Shown: positions 32,414 to 40,678 of the stretch, in pieces
How the letters are laid out: every line of letters starts with the position of its first letter
Position numbering within the stretch: position 1 is the first letter of the stretch
Source: JBEKHT01 sp049511715
GTDB taxonomy: Bacteria; Chloroflexota; Anaerolineae; Anaerolineales; RBG-16-64-43
DNA: 64,000 nt
NCBI GenBank assembly: GCA_049511715.1
Contig: JBEKXU010000001.1
Coordinates: forward strand, 1-64,000
Direction of reading: 5' to 3'
Notes under the pieces: model-generated
Seen by the model: the letters and a program-made list of their open reading frames with translations, nothing else
Told to the model about the DNA's origin: nothing
Database searches by the model: none
Translations under genes and position numbers: made by a program

Positions 32414-34237
32414 ATGTCCTTCATTGTGGGAGAGAATGTCGGTCCCTACCGGATCACCAGCCAGCTGGGGCAAGGGGGCATGGCCACCGTGTACAAGGCG
32501 TACCACCCGGCCCTGGACCGGTATGTCGCCCTCAAGGTCCTGCACCTGGCCTTCAAGGAAGATCCGAACTTCCTGCAGCGGTTCCGGCGGGAAGCGCGGG
32601 TGGTCGCCAAGCTGGATCACCCCAACATCGTTCCCATCTACGACTACTCCGAGCACGAGGGCCAGCCCTACCTGGTGATGAAGTTCATCGAGGGGGAAAC
32701 CCTGAAGGCGAGGCTGACGCACGGCCCGCTCTCCCCGGAAGAAGCCGTTCACATCGTAAAGAGTGTGGGTGCAGCGCTGAGCTTCGCGCACCAGCAGGGG
32801 GTGCTGCACCGCGACATCAAACCCTCGAACGTTCTCCTGACCCCCGATGGATCGGTCTTCCTGGCCGACTTCGGTCTGGCGCGGATCGCCGACGCGGGCG
32901 AGTCGAGTCTTTCCTCCGACATGCTTCTGGGCACTCCCAACTACATCTCGCCCGAGCAGGCCAAGGGCCTGCGCGATCTGGACGCGGGAACGGACATCTA
33001 CTCCCTGGGGGTTGTGCTGTATGAGATCAGCGTCGGCCGCGTGCCCTTCAACGCGGACACGCCTTTTTCCATCGTCCACGACCACATCTACACCCCGTTG
33101 CCGCTGCCGCGCTCGCTCAACCCCAAGGTCCCGGAAAGGGTCGAGAGAGTCCTGCTGAAAGCGCTGGCCAAGGAGCGGGCAGACCGCTATCCCGATGTGG
33201 CTTCCCTCGTTGAAGCCTTTTGTTCCGCGGTGGAGGGAGCGGCCGGAAAGGTTCCGACCGCGGCCGGAAAGCAGGCCGCGCCGCCCCCCTCCGGTAGTCC
33301 GCCCGCGGCCGCGACGACGCCACAGAAGCCCGCCAGGTCCAAGCCCGTTCCCTGGTGGGCCTGGGCCGTGCTTGCCGCCGGCGTGTTCGCCTGCGTAGCG
33401 ACCCTGGCGGTGCTGGCGCTGACCAGGATTGCAAAGAGGGCAGCCTCTTCCAGCTCCACCCAGGTGGCCGTGGCCGCGGTGACCGCGGTGCCGGCCTCCA
33501 GCAGCACTTCCGCGCCTATCGCGGCTACTTCCCTGCCGCCGACCGCCGTGACGGCCGCCCCGGAGGCGACGAGCACCCTCCAGGATCCCCGCCTCTTGCA
33601 GGCCGAGGCGGATGTGACTCAGGGGATCAGCGATCTCAATCAGGGTCAGGCGGCGGCCGCCAGCCAGGAATTCGAGGCGGCGCGCGCAGCCTATCCGGGC
33701 GATCACCCGGTCTTCGACCGCTCGGCGGCCAGGACGCTGGAGGGCCACCAAGCGTGGCTCGAGGCGCTGCGCTTTTATGTCCCCCTGCTGGAGTACAACC
33801 CAGAAGAAACCAGCCTGCGGCAGCTCATGGAGCCGTCCCTTTTCATGTCCGCCCAGGATCCAAGGGCCTCTCCCGACCTGCAGCAGGTCGTAGCGCTCAC
33901 GCCCCAGTGGGCAGTTACCCTGGCCAGCAAGGCGCGCTGGGAAGCCGTCTTCAAGGATATGAGCGGGGCCAACCAGGACATCCTGGCGGCGCAATCCCTC
34001 TCCGAGGGGGCCGACAACCCGTTCGTGCTGGCCGTGGCGGGTGAGCTGGACCTGATGAACGGAAACTCGACGCAGGGCACGACCGCGCTGACCTCGGTCG
34101 AGACCAACCCCACCTCGCCGAGCTGGCTGGTCAACGAGGCCAAACGGATCCTGGCCAACCCGGCCGGGGCCGCCCGGCCGTTTGGGCCCAACGGGCAGCC
34201 GCCCGGACGCCCTCCGACCCCCACCGCACCGGGCTGA
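32414..34237 (+). CDS. Transmembrane Ser/Thr protein kinase (PknB-type) with extracytoplasmic helical domain
   Basis: The 607-residue protein has a complete N-terminal kinase domain (about 12-270): glycine loop GQGGMATVYKA, VALKVLH lysine, HRDIKPSNVLL catalytic loop, ADFGLARI, and GTPNYISPEQ activation segment. A basic Pro-rich juxtamembrane stretch leads to one membrane helix (about 315-340), then a Thr/Ala-rich linker and a helical, TPR-like C-terminal domain (about 395-590). No PASTA repeats are present. It should sense extracytoplasmic cues and phosphorylate cytosolic targets. It follows pgk by 70 bp on the same strand. Confidence 0.92.
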   Translation: MSFIVGENVGPYRITSQLGQGGMATVYKAYHPALDRYVALKVLHLAFKEDPNFLQRFRREARVVAKLDHPNIVPIYDYSEHEGQPYLVMKFIEGETLKARLTHGPLSPEEAVHIVKSVGAALSFAHQQGVLHRDIKPSNVLLTPDGSVFLADFGLARIADAGESSLSSDMLLGTPNYISPEQAKGLRDLDAGTDIYSLGVVLYEISVGRVPFNADTPFSIVHDHIYTPLPLPRSLNPKVPERVERVLLKALAKERADRYPDVASLVEAFCSAVEGAAGKVPTAAGKQAAPPPSGSPPAAATTPQKPARSKPVPWWAWAVLAAGVFACVATLAVLALTRIAKRAASSSSTQVAVAAVTAVPASSSTSAPIAATSLPPTAVTAAPEATSTLQDPRLLQAEADVTQGISDLNQGQAAAASQEFEAARAAYPGDHPVFDRSAARTLEGHQAWLEALRFYVPLLEYNPEETSLRQLMEPSLFMSAQDPRASPDLQQVVALTPQWAVTLASKARWEAVFKDMSGANQDILAAQSLSEGADNPFVLAVAGELDLMNGNSTQGTTALTSVETNPTSPSWLVNEAKRILANPAGAARPFGPNGQPPGRPPTPTAPG

Positions 34238-34558
34238 TAGAAAGCAGGGAAGGAGCGATCTTCGTCTGGGGCTGCCGGATGCCGTCCGCCAGGGAAGCAT
34301 GAATTCCGAAAGTGACCAGCGGAATGGCATATGTCTCCCGGGGGAAGACCGACTCGTTCCCCTGGCCGCCTCGCGATGCCGCCCGCCTCGTCACCAACCG
34401 CCCGGTAAAGGATCGCCGGCGCCGGGCTCTTTCCGGGTCCGCCTCCTGGGCCGGTCTTGGGTCGAATCGAAAAGGCCGCCGCTCCCTCCCCCGGGTCCAC
34501 CTTTGGCCGGATGGTCATGGCCGGGGCCCTGCGCCAAGTTCCCGGCCGGAGGGCTGGC
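34238..34558. other. Gene-free stretch between kinase and membrane protease genes
   Basis: Short overlapping frames exist but none has a recognisable product. I see no terminator or promoter of good quality. Confidence 0.4.
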
Positions 34559-35329
34559 ATGAGTCTCATGACCGAGATGGGACTTTGGCTTTGGCTGATC
34601 GGGTCGTGGCTGGCCCTGCTGCTCGTTCAGCCGCAGGTTCACCGCCGGCTCCAGGGCTTCTTCTACTATCTCAGCGGAGATCCCGAGCATGCGATGCTCC
34701 TGTATTCGCTGGCGCTGCTGCCGGGGGTGGTCCTGCACGAGGCGAGCCACTGGTTGGCTGCGAGGGTCCTGGGGGTGCGCACGGCGCGGATCTCTTTTCG
34801 CCCCAAAATGCAAGGGAACGGCGTCCTGCGTCTCGGCTATGTGGAAACGCAGAAAACGGACTTCGTGCGCGAGGCTCTGATCGGCGCCGCCCCCCTTGCG
34901 GCCGGCACGGCGGTGGTGCTCCTTCTCGGCCTGTCGGTCCTGCGCATCGGGGAGGCGGGCCAGCAGCTGGCGCAGGGTTCGTGGATGAGCGCGGGGGCTC
35001 TGGCGCTTGCGGCGGTGCGCCGTCCGTACGCGGGGGTCTGGCTCTACCTGGCCTTCGCGGTCAGCAATGCCATGCTTCCCTCCCCGTCGGACCGGCGCGC
35101 CTGGCCCTGGGTTGGGCTGACCCTGCTGGCGGCGTCCGCCCTGGCGATCTATTTCGGGATCGGCGCCCGCCTCTGGGGGTTCCTGAACCCGGCTCTCCAG
35201 GCCGCCGCGCGCGGCCTGGCTTCCGCCTTCTCCTTTTCCGCGGCCATGGACCTTGTGGCTTTCCCCCTCTTGTGGGGCGGGGAGGCCGTCCTCGCCCGCC
35301 TGCGAGGATTGTTGCTCCGCCGCCACTGA
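34559..35329 (+). CDS. Membrane metalloprotease-like protein with HEASH motif (M50-like)
   Basis: The ATG at 34559 follows a GGAGGG ribosome-binding site; the longer frame from 34457 is less likely. The 256-residue protein has about six membrane helices. His60-Glu61 and His64 form HExxH inside a membrane segment (VVLHEASHWLAARV), as in site-2 proteases and related M50 peptidases. A clear LDG/NPDG second metal site is not obvious. It may be an intramembrane protease or a derived member. No substrate is suggested by its neighbours. Confidence 0.7.
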   Translation: MSLMTEMGLWLWLIGSWLALLLVQPQVHRRLQGFFYYLSGDPEHAMLLYSLALLPGVVLHEASHWLAARVLGVRTARISFRPKMQGNGVLRLGYVETQKTDFVREALIGAAPLAAGTAVVLLLGLSVLRIGEAGQQLAQGSWMSAGALALAAVRRPYAGVWLYLAFAVSNAMLPSPSDRRAWPWVGLTLLAASALAIYFGIGARLWGFLNPALQAAARGLASAFSFSAAMDLVAFPLLWGGEAVLARLRGLLLRRH

Positions 35330-35454
35330 CGGCGCGGAGTGGCTCGGGCCGGCTGCCCGATCTCAGGTGCAGGTTCGGATTCTCTCAGGGAATACGGGGA
35401 TGAGGTTGGTGCGGCGTCAGGCTTTGCGGCGCGCGCAGCCTGCCGCCGCCTCCT

Positions 35455-35721
35455 TCACTTCCATTCCTGCAGGCCCAGGACGCGCAGCAGAACCAGGGCG
35501 GCGAGGCTCCCGAGCGTGGCGCCCGCCAGGTTGATCGCGCCCACTTTCCAGAGGCCGAAGTTGTAGTGGGTCGCAATCACCTGGCCGGCCAGGAACCCGA
35601 TCCAGGAGGCGGCCAGGCACGTCAGGAGCCTGCGGTAGGATCCCTGCGGCCAGGTCAGGAAGAAGAGCGTTCCATAAAGCGCCCCCAGCACCATGCCCAA
35701 GATGATCGCAGGGAAGTCCAT
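35455..35721 (-). CDS. Small three-helix membrane protein, unknown function
   Basis: The 88-residue product has three hydrophobic segments (about 4-23, 32-50 and 62-82), with glycine-rich helices and short loops. No family is recognised. It lies 30 bp downstream of mnmA on the same strand and may share its transcript. Confidence 0.6.
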   Translation of the reverse strand: MDFPAIILGMVLGALYGTLFFLTWPQGSYRRLLTCLAASWIGFLAGQVIATHYNFGLWKVGAINLAGATLGSLAALVLLRVLGLQEWK

Positions 35722-35751
35722 TGGCGAACCTCGCTTCTTTCCCCAGGCCGG

Positions 35752-36837
35752 CTAGAAAATTGTCCTCGGCGCCTCGGGGCGGATCAAGCCGTAGCCGAGG
35801 CAGCAATCGTCCTGGTACATCACGGCCGCCTGCCCCGGCGTGACCCCGCGGACCGGGCGGTCGAAATGGACCCGGGAATCTCCGCCGGGCAGGAGCTCGA
35901 TCTGCGCGGGCACGGCCGGCGCCTTGTATCGGATCTTGACCTGGGCGCGCAGAGGGCTTTCCGGTGGGGCCCCGTTGACCCAGTGAACCTCGGACGTGCC
36001 GAGGGACCGGCAGTCCAGCTCCTCGGCGGGTCCGACCACCAGCGCGTTGTGTCCCCGGTCCTTCTCCAGGACGTAGAGAGGCTGGGACCAGGAGACCCCG
36101 ATACCTTTCCTCTGCCCGATGGTGTATGCCGCCAGGCCCTGGTGCTCCCCCAGCAACCGGCCTGAGCGGGTGACGATCGGCCCGGGCTGGAAAACTTGCG
36201 GGAGGCGCGGCAGGAGAAAGGAGCGGTAGCCCCTATTGGGAAGAAAACAGAGATCCTGGCTGTCCGGACGGTCGGCCACGGGGAGTCCCAGCGTCCGGGC
36301 CAGCTCGCGGACCTGGGCCTTGGTCAGACGGCCGATCGGGAACAGGGTCTCCGCCAAGTCGCTCTCGTCCAGGACGCTCAGCACGTAGGACTGATCCTTT
36401 TCGAGATCGACGGCCTGGAGAAGGCGCAGACGCCCGTCGCGGACCTCGGCCCGGGCGTAGTGGCCTGTGGCCAGCCTCGCCGCGCCCAGCGCCCGGGCGT
36501 GATCCCGGAGATATCCCCAGCGCACATGGCGGTTGCACGCCAGACAGGGGTTGGGCGTCAGGCCTTCGCGGAAGCCCTCGACAAAAAAACCGACCACCGA
36601 GCGCAGAAAGGGGTCGCGCGCATCCAGGACGTGGAAAGGAATGCCCAGCTGGGCGGCGACCTTTCTTGCCAGGCGGACCGCCCCCGGATCGCAGCAGCGA
36701 TTCTCGCGGCCGGTCTCCTCCGCGCTCCACAGGCGCAGCATCAGGCCGACCACCTCGTAGCCCGCCTGGACCAGCAGGGCCGCTGCCACGGAACTGTCCA
36801 CCCCGCCGCTCATCGCCACCGCGACGCGTTCGTTCAC
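35752..36837 (-). CDS. mnmA: tRNA-specific 2-thiouridylase MnmA
   Basis: The GTG at 36837 overlaps the desulfurase stop as GTGA and starts MNERVAVAMSGGVDSS, with the PP-loop SGGVDSS right at the N-terminus; the longer frame upstream is not conserved. The 361-residue product has TPNPCLACNRHVRW with the first catalytic Cys, ATGHYAR, and DSQDLCFLP with the second, followed by YTIGQRKGIG. It installs sulfur at U34 of tRNA for Lys, Glu and Gln. Coupling to a cysteine desulfurase fits its sulfur supply. Confidence 0.96.
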   Translation of the reverse strand: MNERVAVAMSGGVDSSVAAALLVQAGYEVVGLMLRLWSAEETGRENRCCDPGAVRLARKVAAQLGIPFHVLDARDPFLRSVVGFFVEGFREGLTPNPCLACNRHVRWGYLRDHARALGAARLATGHYARAEVRDGRLRLLQAVDLEKDQSYVLSVLDESDLAETLFPIGRLTKAQVRELARTLGLPVADRPDSQDLCFLPNRGYRSFLLPRLPQVFQPGPIVTRSGRLLGEHQGLAAYTIGQRKGIGVSWSQPLYVLEKDRGHNALVVGPAEELDCRSLGTSEVHWVNGAPPESPLRAQVKIRYKAPAVPAQIELLPGGDSRVHFDRPVRGVTPGQAAVMYQDDCCLGYGLIRPEAPRTIF

Positions 36838-38003
36838 CGGGCCTCCAGCGAGCGGAGCCGCTCGCAAATCCGCGGGAGCACTTCCTCCAGACGCTGGATG
36901 TGCGCCGGCAGCGTCCCGCGCCCGACGGTCACGCGCAGCGAGCCGAGCGCCCAGTCCGGCTCGACGCCGAGCGCCAGGAGCACCTCGGAGGGGCTGGGAT
37001 CGCCCGTCTTGCACGCGGAGCCTGAGGAGCAGGCGATCCCGGCCAGGTCAAGATGGGTGAGAAGGTGATTGCCCTTGATCCCGCGGAAAATGAAGCTGGC
37101 GTGATTGGGAAGCCGGGCGGCCGGATGGCCCGTGATCCGCGCCTCGGGAACGGCCGCCGGGACCGTCTCGAGGAGGTTGTCGCGAAGTTCCTGGAACCGG
37201 CGGTTGTGGTCCTCGCATTCGGCCGCGGTGATCTCCAGGGCTCTGGCCATTCCCACAATGAGGGGAACGTTGTGGGTTCCCGCCCGGCGCCCGGATTCCT
37301 GGCCGCCGCCGGTCTGGGTCGGCAGGAGCGAGATCCCCTCGCGGAGGTAGAGGGCCCCGACTCCCTTGGGGCCGTAAAACTTGTGGGCTCCCAGCGAGAG
37401 CAGATCCACATTCAGCGCCGCCACATCCAGGGGCAGCTGGCTCGCCGCCTGGACCGCGTCGCTGTGAAAGGGGATGCCCCGGCTGCGGCAGATCTTGCCG
37501 ATCTCCGCGATGGGTTCGAGCGTCCCGATCTCGTTGTTGGCATACATGACCGAGACCAGGGCCGTATCCGCCCGCAGGCGCCGGGAGACCTCCTGCGGGT
37601 CGACACGCCCGAAGGGGTCCACGGGAAGGAGCTCGAGCTGAAAGCCGAAATGGTCCCGGAGCTGCTCCGCGGTCCGCAGGACCGCGGGATGCTCAACCGG
37701 CGAGATCAGGAGATGACGGGCTCCGCGGGCCTCCCGTTCGTAAAGCGCCGCGCCCCGCAGAGCCAGGTTGTCGCTCTCGGATCCGCCGCTGGTGAAGACG
37801 ATTTCCGACGGACGGCAGCCGAGGATGCGCGCCAGGCTGTCGCGCGCTTCCTCGACAGCCGCCTCCGCCTCCTGTCCGAGCTGGTGCATTGAGGAGGGGT
37901 TGCCGTAGCGCTCTGCCGGGAAGGCGGCCATGGCCTCCAGAACCCGCGCATCCACGGGGGTCGTCGCGGCGTAATCGAGGTAGATCATCTCCTGGCTTTT
38001 CAT
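36834..38003 (-). CDS. Cysteine desulfurase (NifS/IscS family)
   Basis: The 389-residue PLP enzyme starts near MIYLDYAATTP, the family's N-terminal signature; the ATG at 38003 adds five residues. Visible are SPVEHPAVL with the cofactor-stacking His, LGAHKFYGPKG with the Schiff-base Lys, and ACSSGSACKTGDPSPS with the catalytic Cys. It makes protein persulfide from cysteine. It overlaps mnmA by four bases (GTGA), strongly suggesting dedicated supply for tRNA thiolation, though it could also serve Fe-S assembly or FdhD. Confidence 0.95.
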   Translation of the reverse strand: MKSQEMIYLDYAATTPVDARVLEAMAAFPAERYGNPSSMHQLGQEAEAAVEEARDSLARILGCRPSEIVFTSGGSESDNLALRGAALYEREARGARHLLISPVEHPAVLRTAEQLRDHFGFQLELLPVDPFGRVDPQEVSRRLRADTALVSVMYANNEIGTLEPIAEIGKICRSRGIPFHSDAVQAASQLPLDVAALNVDLLSLGAHKFYGPKGVGALYLREGISLLPTQTGGGQESGRRAGTHNVPLIVGMARALEITAAECEDHNRRFQELRDNLLETVPAAVPEARITGHPAARLPNHASFIFRGIKGNHLLTHLDLAGIACSSGSACKTGDPSPSEVLLALGVEPDWALGSLRVTVGRGTLPAHIQRLEEVLPRICERLRSLEAR

Positions 38004-38093
38004 GGCGTACCGGAATTCTACTTGGGCGCCGAAAGTCAGTCAACGGTCGAGCGCCGGGGCCTGGGGTTCGCGCAGCGCGCGAAGTCCGGGGGT

Positions 38094-38099
38094 TATAAT
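38094..38099 (+). promoter_or_regulatory. -10 element of the eno promoter
   Basis: A perfect TATAAT lies 81 bp before the eno ATG. I see no matching -35 hexamer. Confidence 0.5.
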
Positions 38100-38180
38100 G
38101 ATTCGTCGCAGGGCCGATCCGGCGGGGAAAGCAGATCTGCGCCGCCGACGGCCTGAACTTTTCGCAGCGGAGACCGACAG

Positions 38181-39482
38181 ATGGATACAACCATTGAACA
38201 GATTCTGGCCCACGAAATCCTCGACTCCCGAGGCAACCCGACCGTGGAGGTGGAGGTCACCCTGGCGGACGGATCCTGGGGGCGCGCGGCCGTTCCTTCG
38301 GGAGCCTCCACCGGGACCCACGAAGCCCTGGAGTTGCGGGACAAGGATCCCAAGCGCTACGGAGGCAAAGGCGTCCTGCAAGCCGTGGACAATGTCAACC
38401 ACCCGATTGCCGAGGTCCTGGTCGGCTGGGATGCCACTGAGCAGAGCGGAATCGATCATGCCCTGATCGAGCTGGACGGCACGCCGAGCAAGTCCAAGCT
38501 GGGCGCGAACGCTATCCTGGGAGCCAGCCTGGCCGTGGCCAAGGCCGCGGCCTCCTCGCTCCAGGTCCCTCTGTTCCGCTACCTGGGAGGGGTCTTCGCC
38601 CATGTCCTTCCGGTGCCGATGATGAATATCCTCAACGGGGGCACGCACACCGGCTGGCAGTCGACCGACTTCCAGGAGTTCATGATCATGCCGCTGGGCG
38701 CCCCCAGCTTTGCAGAGGGGCTGCGCTGGGGGTCGGAGATCTATCAGAACCTGCGCTCCGTCCTGCGGGAGAAGAATTTCACCGCCCTGGTGGGCGACGA
38801 GGGGGGATTCGCGCCCGGGCTGCAGTCCAACGTCCAGGCCATCGAGGTCATCCTCGAGGCGATCCAGCGGGCCGGATACCGGGCCGGGGAACAGGTGTCC
38901 ATCGCTCTGGACCCGGCCGCTTCGGAGTTCTTTGACACGGCTACCGGCAAGTACCAGTTGCGCCGGGAGAACCGCGTCCTCTCCAGCAAGGAAATGGTGG
39001 ATCTTTGGGAGCAGTGGGTCACGCGCTATCCGATCGTCAGCCTGGAGGACGGGCTGGCGGAGGAAGACTGGGAGGGGTGGAAGCTCCTGACCGCCCGGCT
39101 GGGGGAGCGCATCCAGATCGTCGGGGACGATCTCCTGGTCACCAATCCGGAGCGGGTGCGGCGGGCCATCCGCGAAAAGGCCGCCAACGCGCTGCTTGTC
39201 AAGCTGAACCAGATCGGCACGCTGACCGAGACCATCGAGGCCGTGGACCTGTGCCAGCGCGCCGGCTGGCACGCGGTGACCTCCCACCGCTCGGGGGAAA
39301 CGGAGGACACCACCATCGCCGATCTCAGCGTGGCCCTCAATATGGGCCAGATCAAGACCGGGGCGCCGGCGCGCAGCGACCGGGTCGCCAAATACAATCA
39401 GCTGCTGCGGATTGAGCGGGAATTGGGGGACGAAGCGCGCTATGCCGGGGCGGCGGCGCTGGGAAGCGTGCGCCCGAGCTAG
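38181..39482 (+). CDS. eno: Enolase
   Basis: The 433-residue product starts TTIEQILAHEILDSRGNPTVEVEV and contains PSGASTGTHEALELRD, GANAILGASLAVA, MNILNGGTHTGWQSTDFQEFM, GDEGGFAPG, SLEDGLAEEDWEG, GDDLLVTN, VKLNQIGTLTET and SHRSGETEDTTIADLSVA. All metal and catalytic blocks are present. The reaction is 2-phosphoglycerate to phosphoenolpyruvate. In the metal-binding SxxHTGW region His-Thr-Gly replaces the commoner Ala-Asp-Asn, a variation seen in some enolases. Only 9 bp separate its stop from the convergent zinc-ribbon gene. Confidence 0.96.
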   Translation: MDTTIEQILAHEILDSRGNPTVEVEVTLADGSWGRAAVPSGASTGTHEALELRDKDPKRYGGKGVLQAVDNVNHPIAEVLVGWDATEQSGIDHALIELDGTPSKSKLGANAILGASLAVAKAAASSLQVPLFRYLGGVFAHVLPVPMMNILNGGTHTGWQSTDFQEFMIMPLGAPSFAEGLRWGSEIYQNLRSVLREKNFTALVGDEGGFAPGLQSNVQAIEVILEAIQRAGYRAGEQVSIALDPAASEFFDTATGKYQLRRENRVLSSKEMVDLWEQWVTRYPIVSLEDGLAEEDWEGWKLLTARLGERIQIVGDDLLVTNPERVRRAIREKAANALLVKLNQIGTLTETIEAVDLCQRAGWHAVTSHRSGETEDTTIADLSVALNMGQIKTGAPARSDRVAKYNQLLRIERELGDEARYAGAAALGSVRPS

Positions 39483-39491
39483 GATCGAGCC

Positions 39492-39917
39492 TCAGGTCGG
39501 CTCGCCCGGCGCGCCCTCGGTCAGGGAGGCGGCACAGTACGGACAGACGGTCCAGTTGAGGTCCGAGAGCTTCCGGCACGAGGGACAGGGCTTGCGCAGG
39601 CGTGTGCCGCAGGAGGGGCAGACCTGCCAGGTTTCCTGAACCTGTCGGCTGCATCCGGGGCAGGTGGCCCGGTCCGCCAGGCCTTGCAGCAGCGCTTCCT
39701 CCTCCAGGGTCTCCTCATAGGTTTCTTCCAACGTGTGGGAAGGCCGCAGGAGCGCGTAGATCAGGAGCCCGGGGAGACCGAGGATCCCCACCAGAATCCC
39801 GGCCAGGATCACGGCCAGCCGGTCATGCGTCCGGGCTCGAATGTCCCTCACCGTCCAGAGGATCAGGCTGGCCCACAGGGCAACCAGGAAGGCGCCCGCC
39901 AGGGCGAGCGTCATCAT
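39492..39917 (-). CDS. Membrane protein with double zinc ribbon
   Basis: The 141-residue product, taken from the ATG at 39917, has two membrane helices (about 3-25 and 38-60) like the PLDc_N-type anchor, an acidic stretch, and a C-terminal double zinc ribbon with CPGC, CPSC, CPSC and CPYC. The start is unsure: a GAGGAGG site at 39951-39957 directly abuts a TTG and is 33 bp from the ATG. Function is unknown; such proteins are common as small regulatory or scaffold membrane proteins. Confidence 0.75.
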   Translation of the reverse strand: MMTLALAGAFLVALWASLILWTVRDIRARTHDRLAVILAGILVGILGLPGLLIYALLRPSHTLEETYEETLEEEALLQGLADRATCPGCSRQVQETWQVCPSCGTRLRKPCPSCRKLSDLNWTVCPYCAASLTEGAPGEPT

Positions 39918-39980
39918 GAGCAGTGTGGAAGAGAAAGAAACCGTGTTCAACCTCCTCGGCTTGCGAGCCGAGCTCACGGG

Positions 39981-39986
39981 ATTATA
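39981..39986 (-). promoter_or_regulatory. -10 element upstream of the zinc-ribbon gene
   Basis: Minus-strand TATAAT lies 64 bp before the ATG at 39917. The -35 is unclear. Confidence 0.4.
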
Positions 39987-40013
39987 GCCTTGGCGATACC
40001 GAGGAGCAACCGA

Positions 40014-40631
40014 TTGGATCCAAGGACACCCCTGCGCACCGCTCGAACCATCCGCTGTCTCCTGGGGGCGTGTCTGGCGCTGGCCGCGGTCGGCTGGGTT
40101 GCGGTCCGGCCGGTCCAGGCGCAGGCGGTGGGAACGCCCACCCCTTCGGGCCCCTACATCGTCTGTTGCCAGAACAACGATCATGTCAATGTCCGCACCG
40201 GGCCGGGCACGGTCTATGACCAGGTGGGGGTGTTGGTCCTGGGGCAGAGCGCGCCCGCCCTGGGCGAATCGGTGGCCGCGGACTGGGTCGAGATCCAGTA
40301 TCCGGGGACCCCTTCCGGGTTGGGCTGGGTGTATGCGCCGGTGGTGGAAGTCTTCACTCTGGGGCAGTCCCTCTCGGTCGTGGAGCCTCCCGCCACGCCC
40401 ACTCCCCTGGTGACGGCCACGATCGATCCCACCCTGGCCGCCCAGTTCTCCTCCATGCTGCCCACCCGGATGCCGACATACACCGCGGGCGTTCCGCCCA
40501 CCCAGGTCACCTTTGCGCCGGTGTCCGTTTCCGGGGGCTCCCACGGGCTGCCCCCCGCGGCGGTCGTTATCGGGCTCCTGATGGTGGGCTTTCTCGGCGC
40601 CGTGGTTTCGGGGTTTGTCGGCCGACGCTAG
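40014..40631 (+). CDS. Secreted or membrane-anchored SH3-domain protein
   Basis: A TTG at 40014 is the best start: GAGGAG at 40001-40006 is well spaced and no ATG/GTG gives a better signal peptide. The 205-residue product has a signal (about 12-38), a bacterial SH3 domain (about 48-115) with NVRTGPGTVYDQVG, VEIQYPG and GWVYAPVV, a Pro/Thr-rich linker, and a C-terminal membrane helix (about 180-200). Such SH3 modules bind cell-wall or surface polymers. The M20 peptidase gene follows 47 bp downstream. Confidence 0.82.
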   Translation: MDPRTPLRTARTIRCLLGACLALAAVGWVAVRPVQAQAVGTPTPSGPYIVCCQNNDHVNVRTGPGTVYDQVGVLVLGQSAPALGESVAADWVEIQYPGTPSGLGWVYAPVVEVFTLGQSLSVVEPPATPTPLVTATIDPTLAAQFSSMLPTRMPTYTAGVPPTQVTFAPVSVSGGSHGLPPAAVVIGLLMVGFLGAVVSGFVGRR

Positions 40632-40678
40632 CCGGGGGCGCGAGGCTCCCCTTTTTCTTTGTCGAAGGAGTGGAGTTC

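Noticed and set aside
32255..34330. 691-codon minus-strand open frame opposite pgk end and the kinase
   Set aside because: It is antisense to a complete kinase gene, rich in Arg/Gly/His, with no domain; a high-GC shadow frame.
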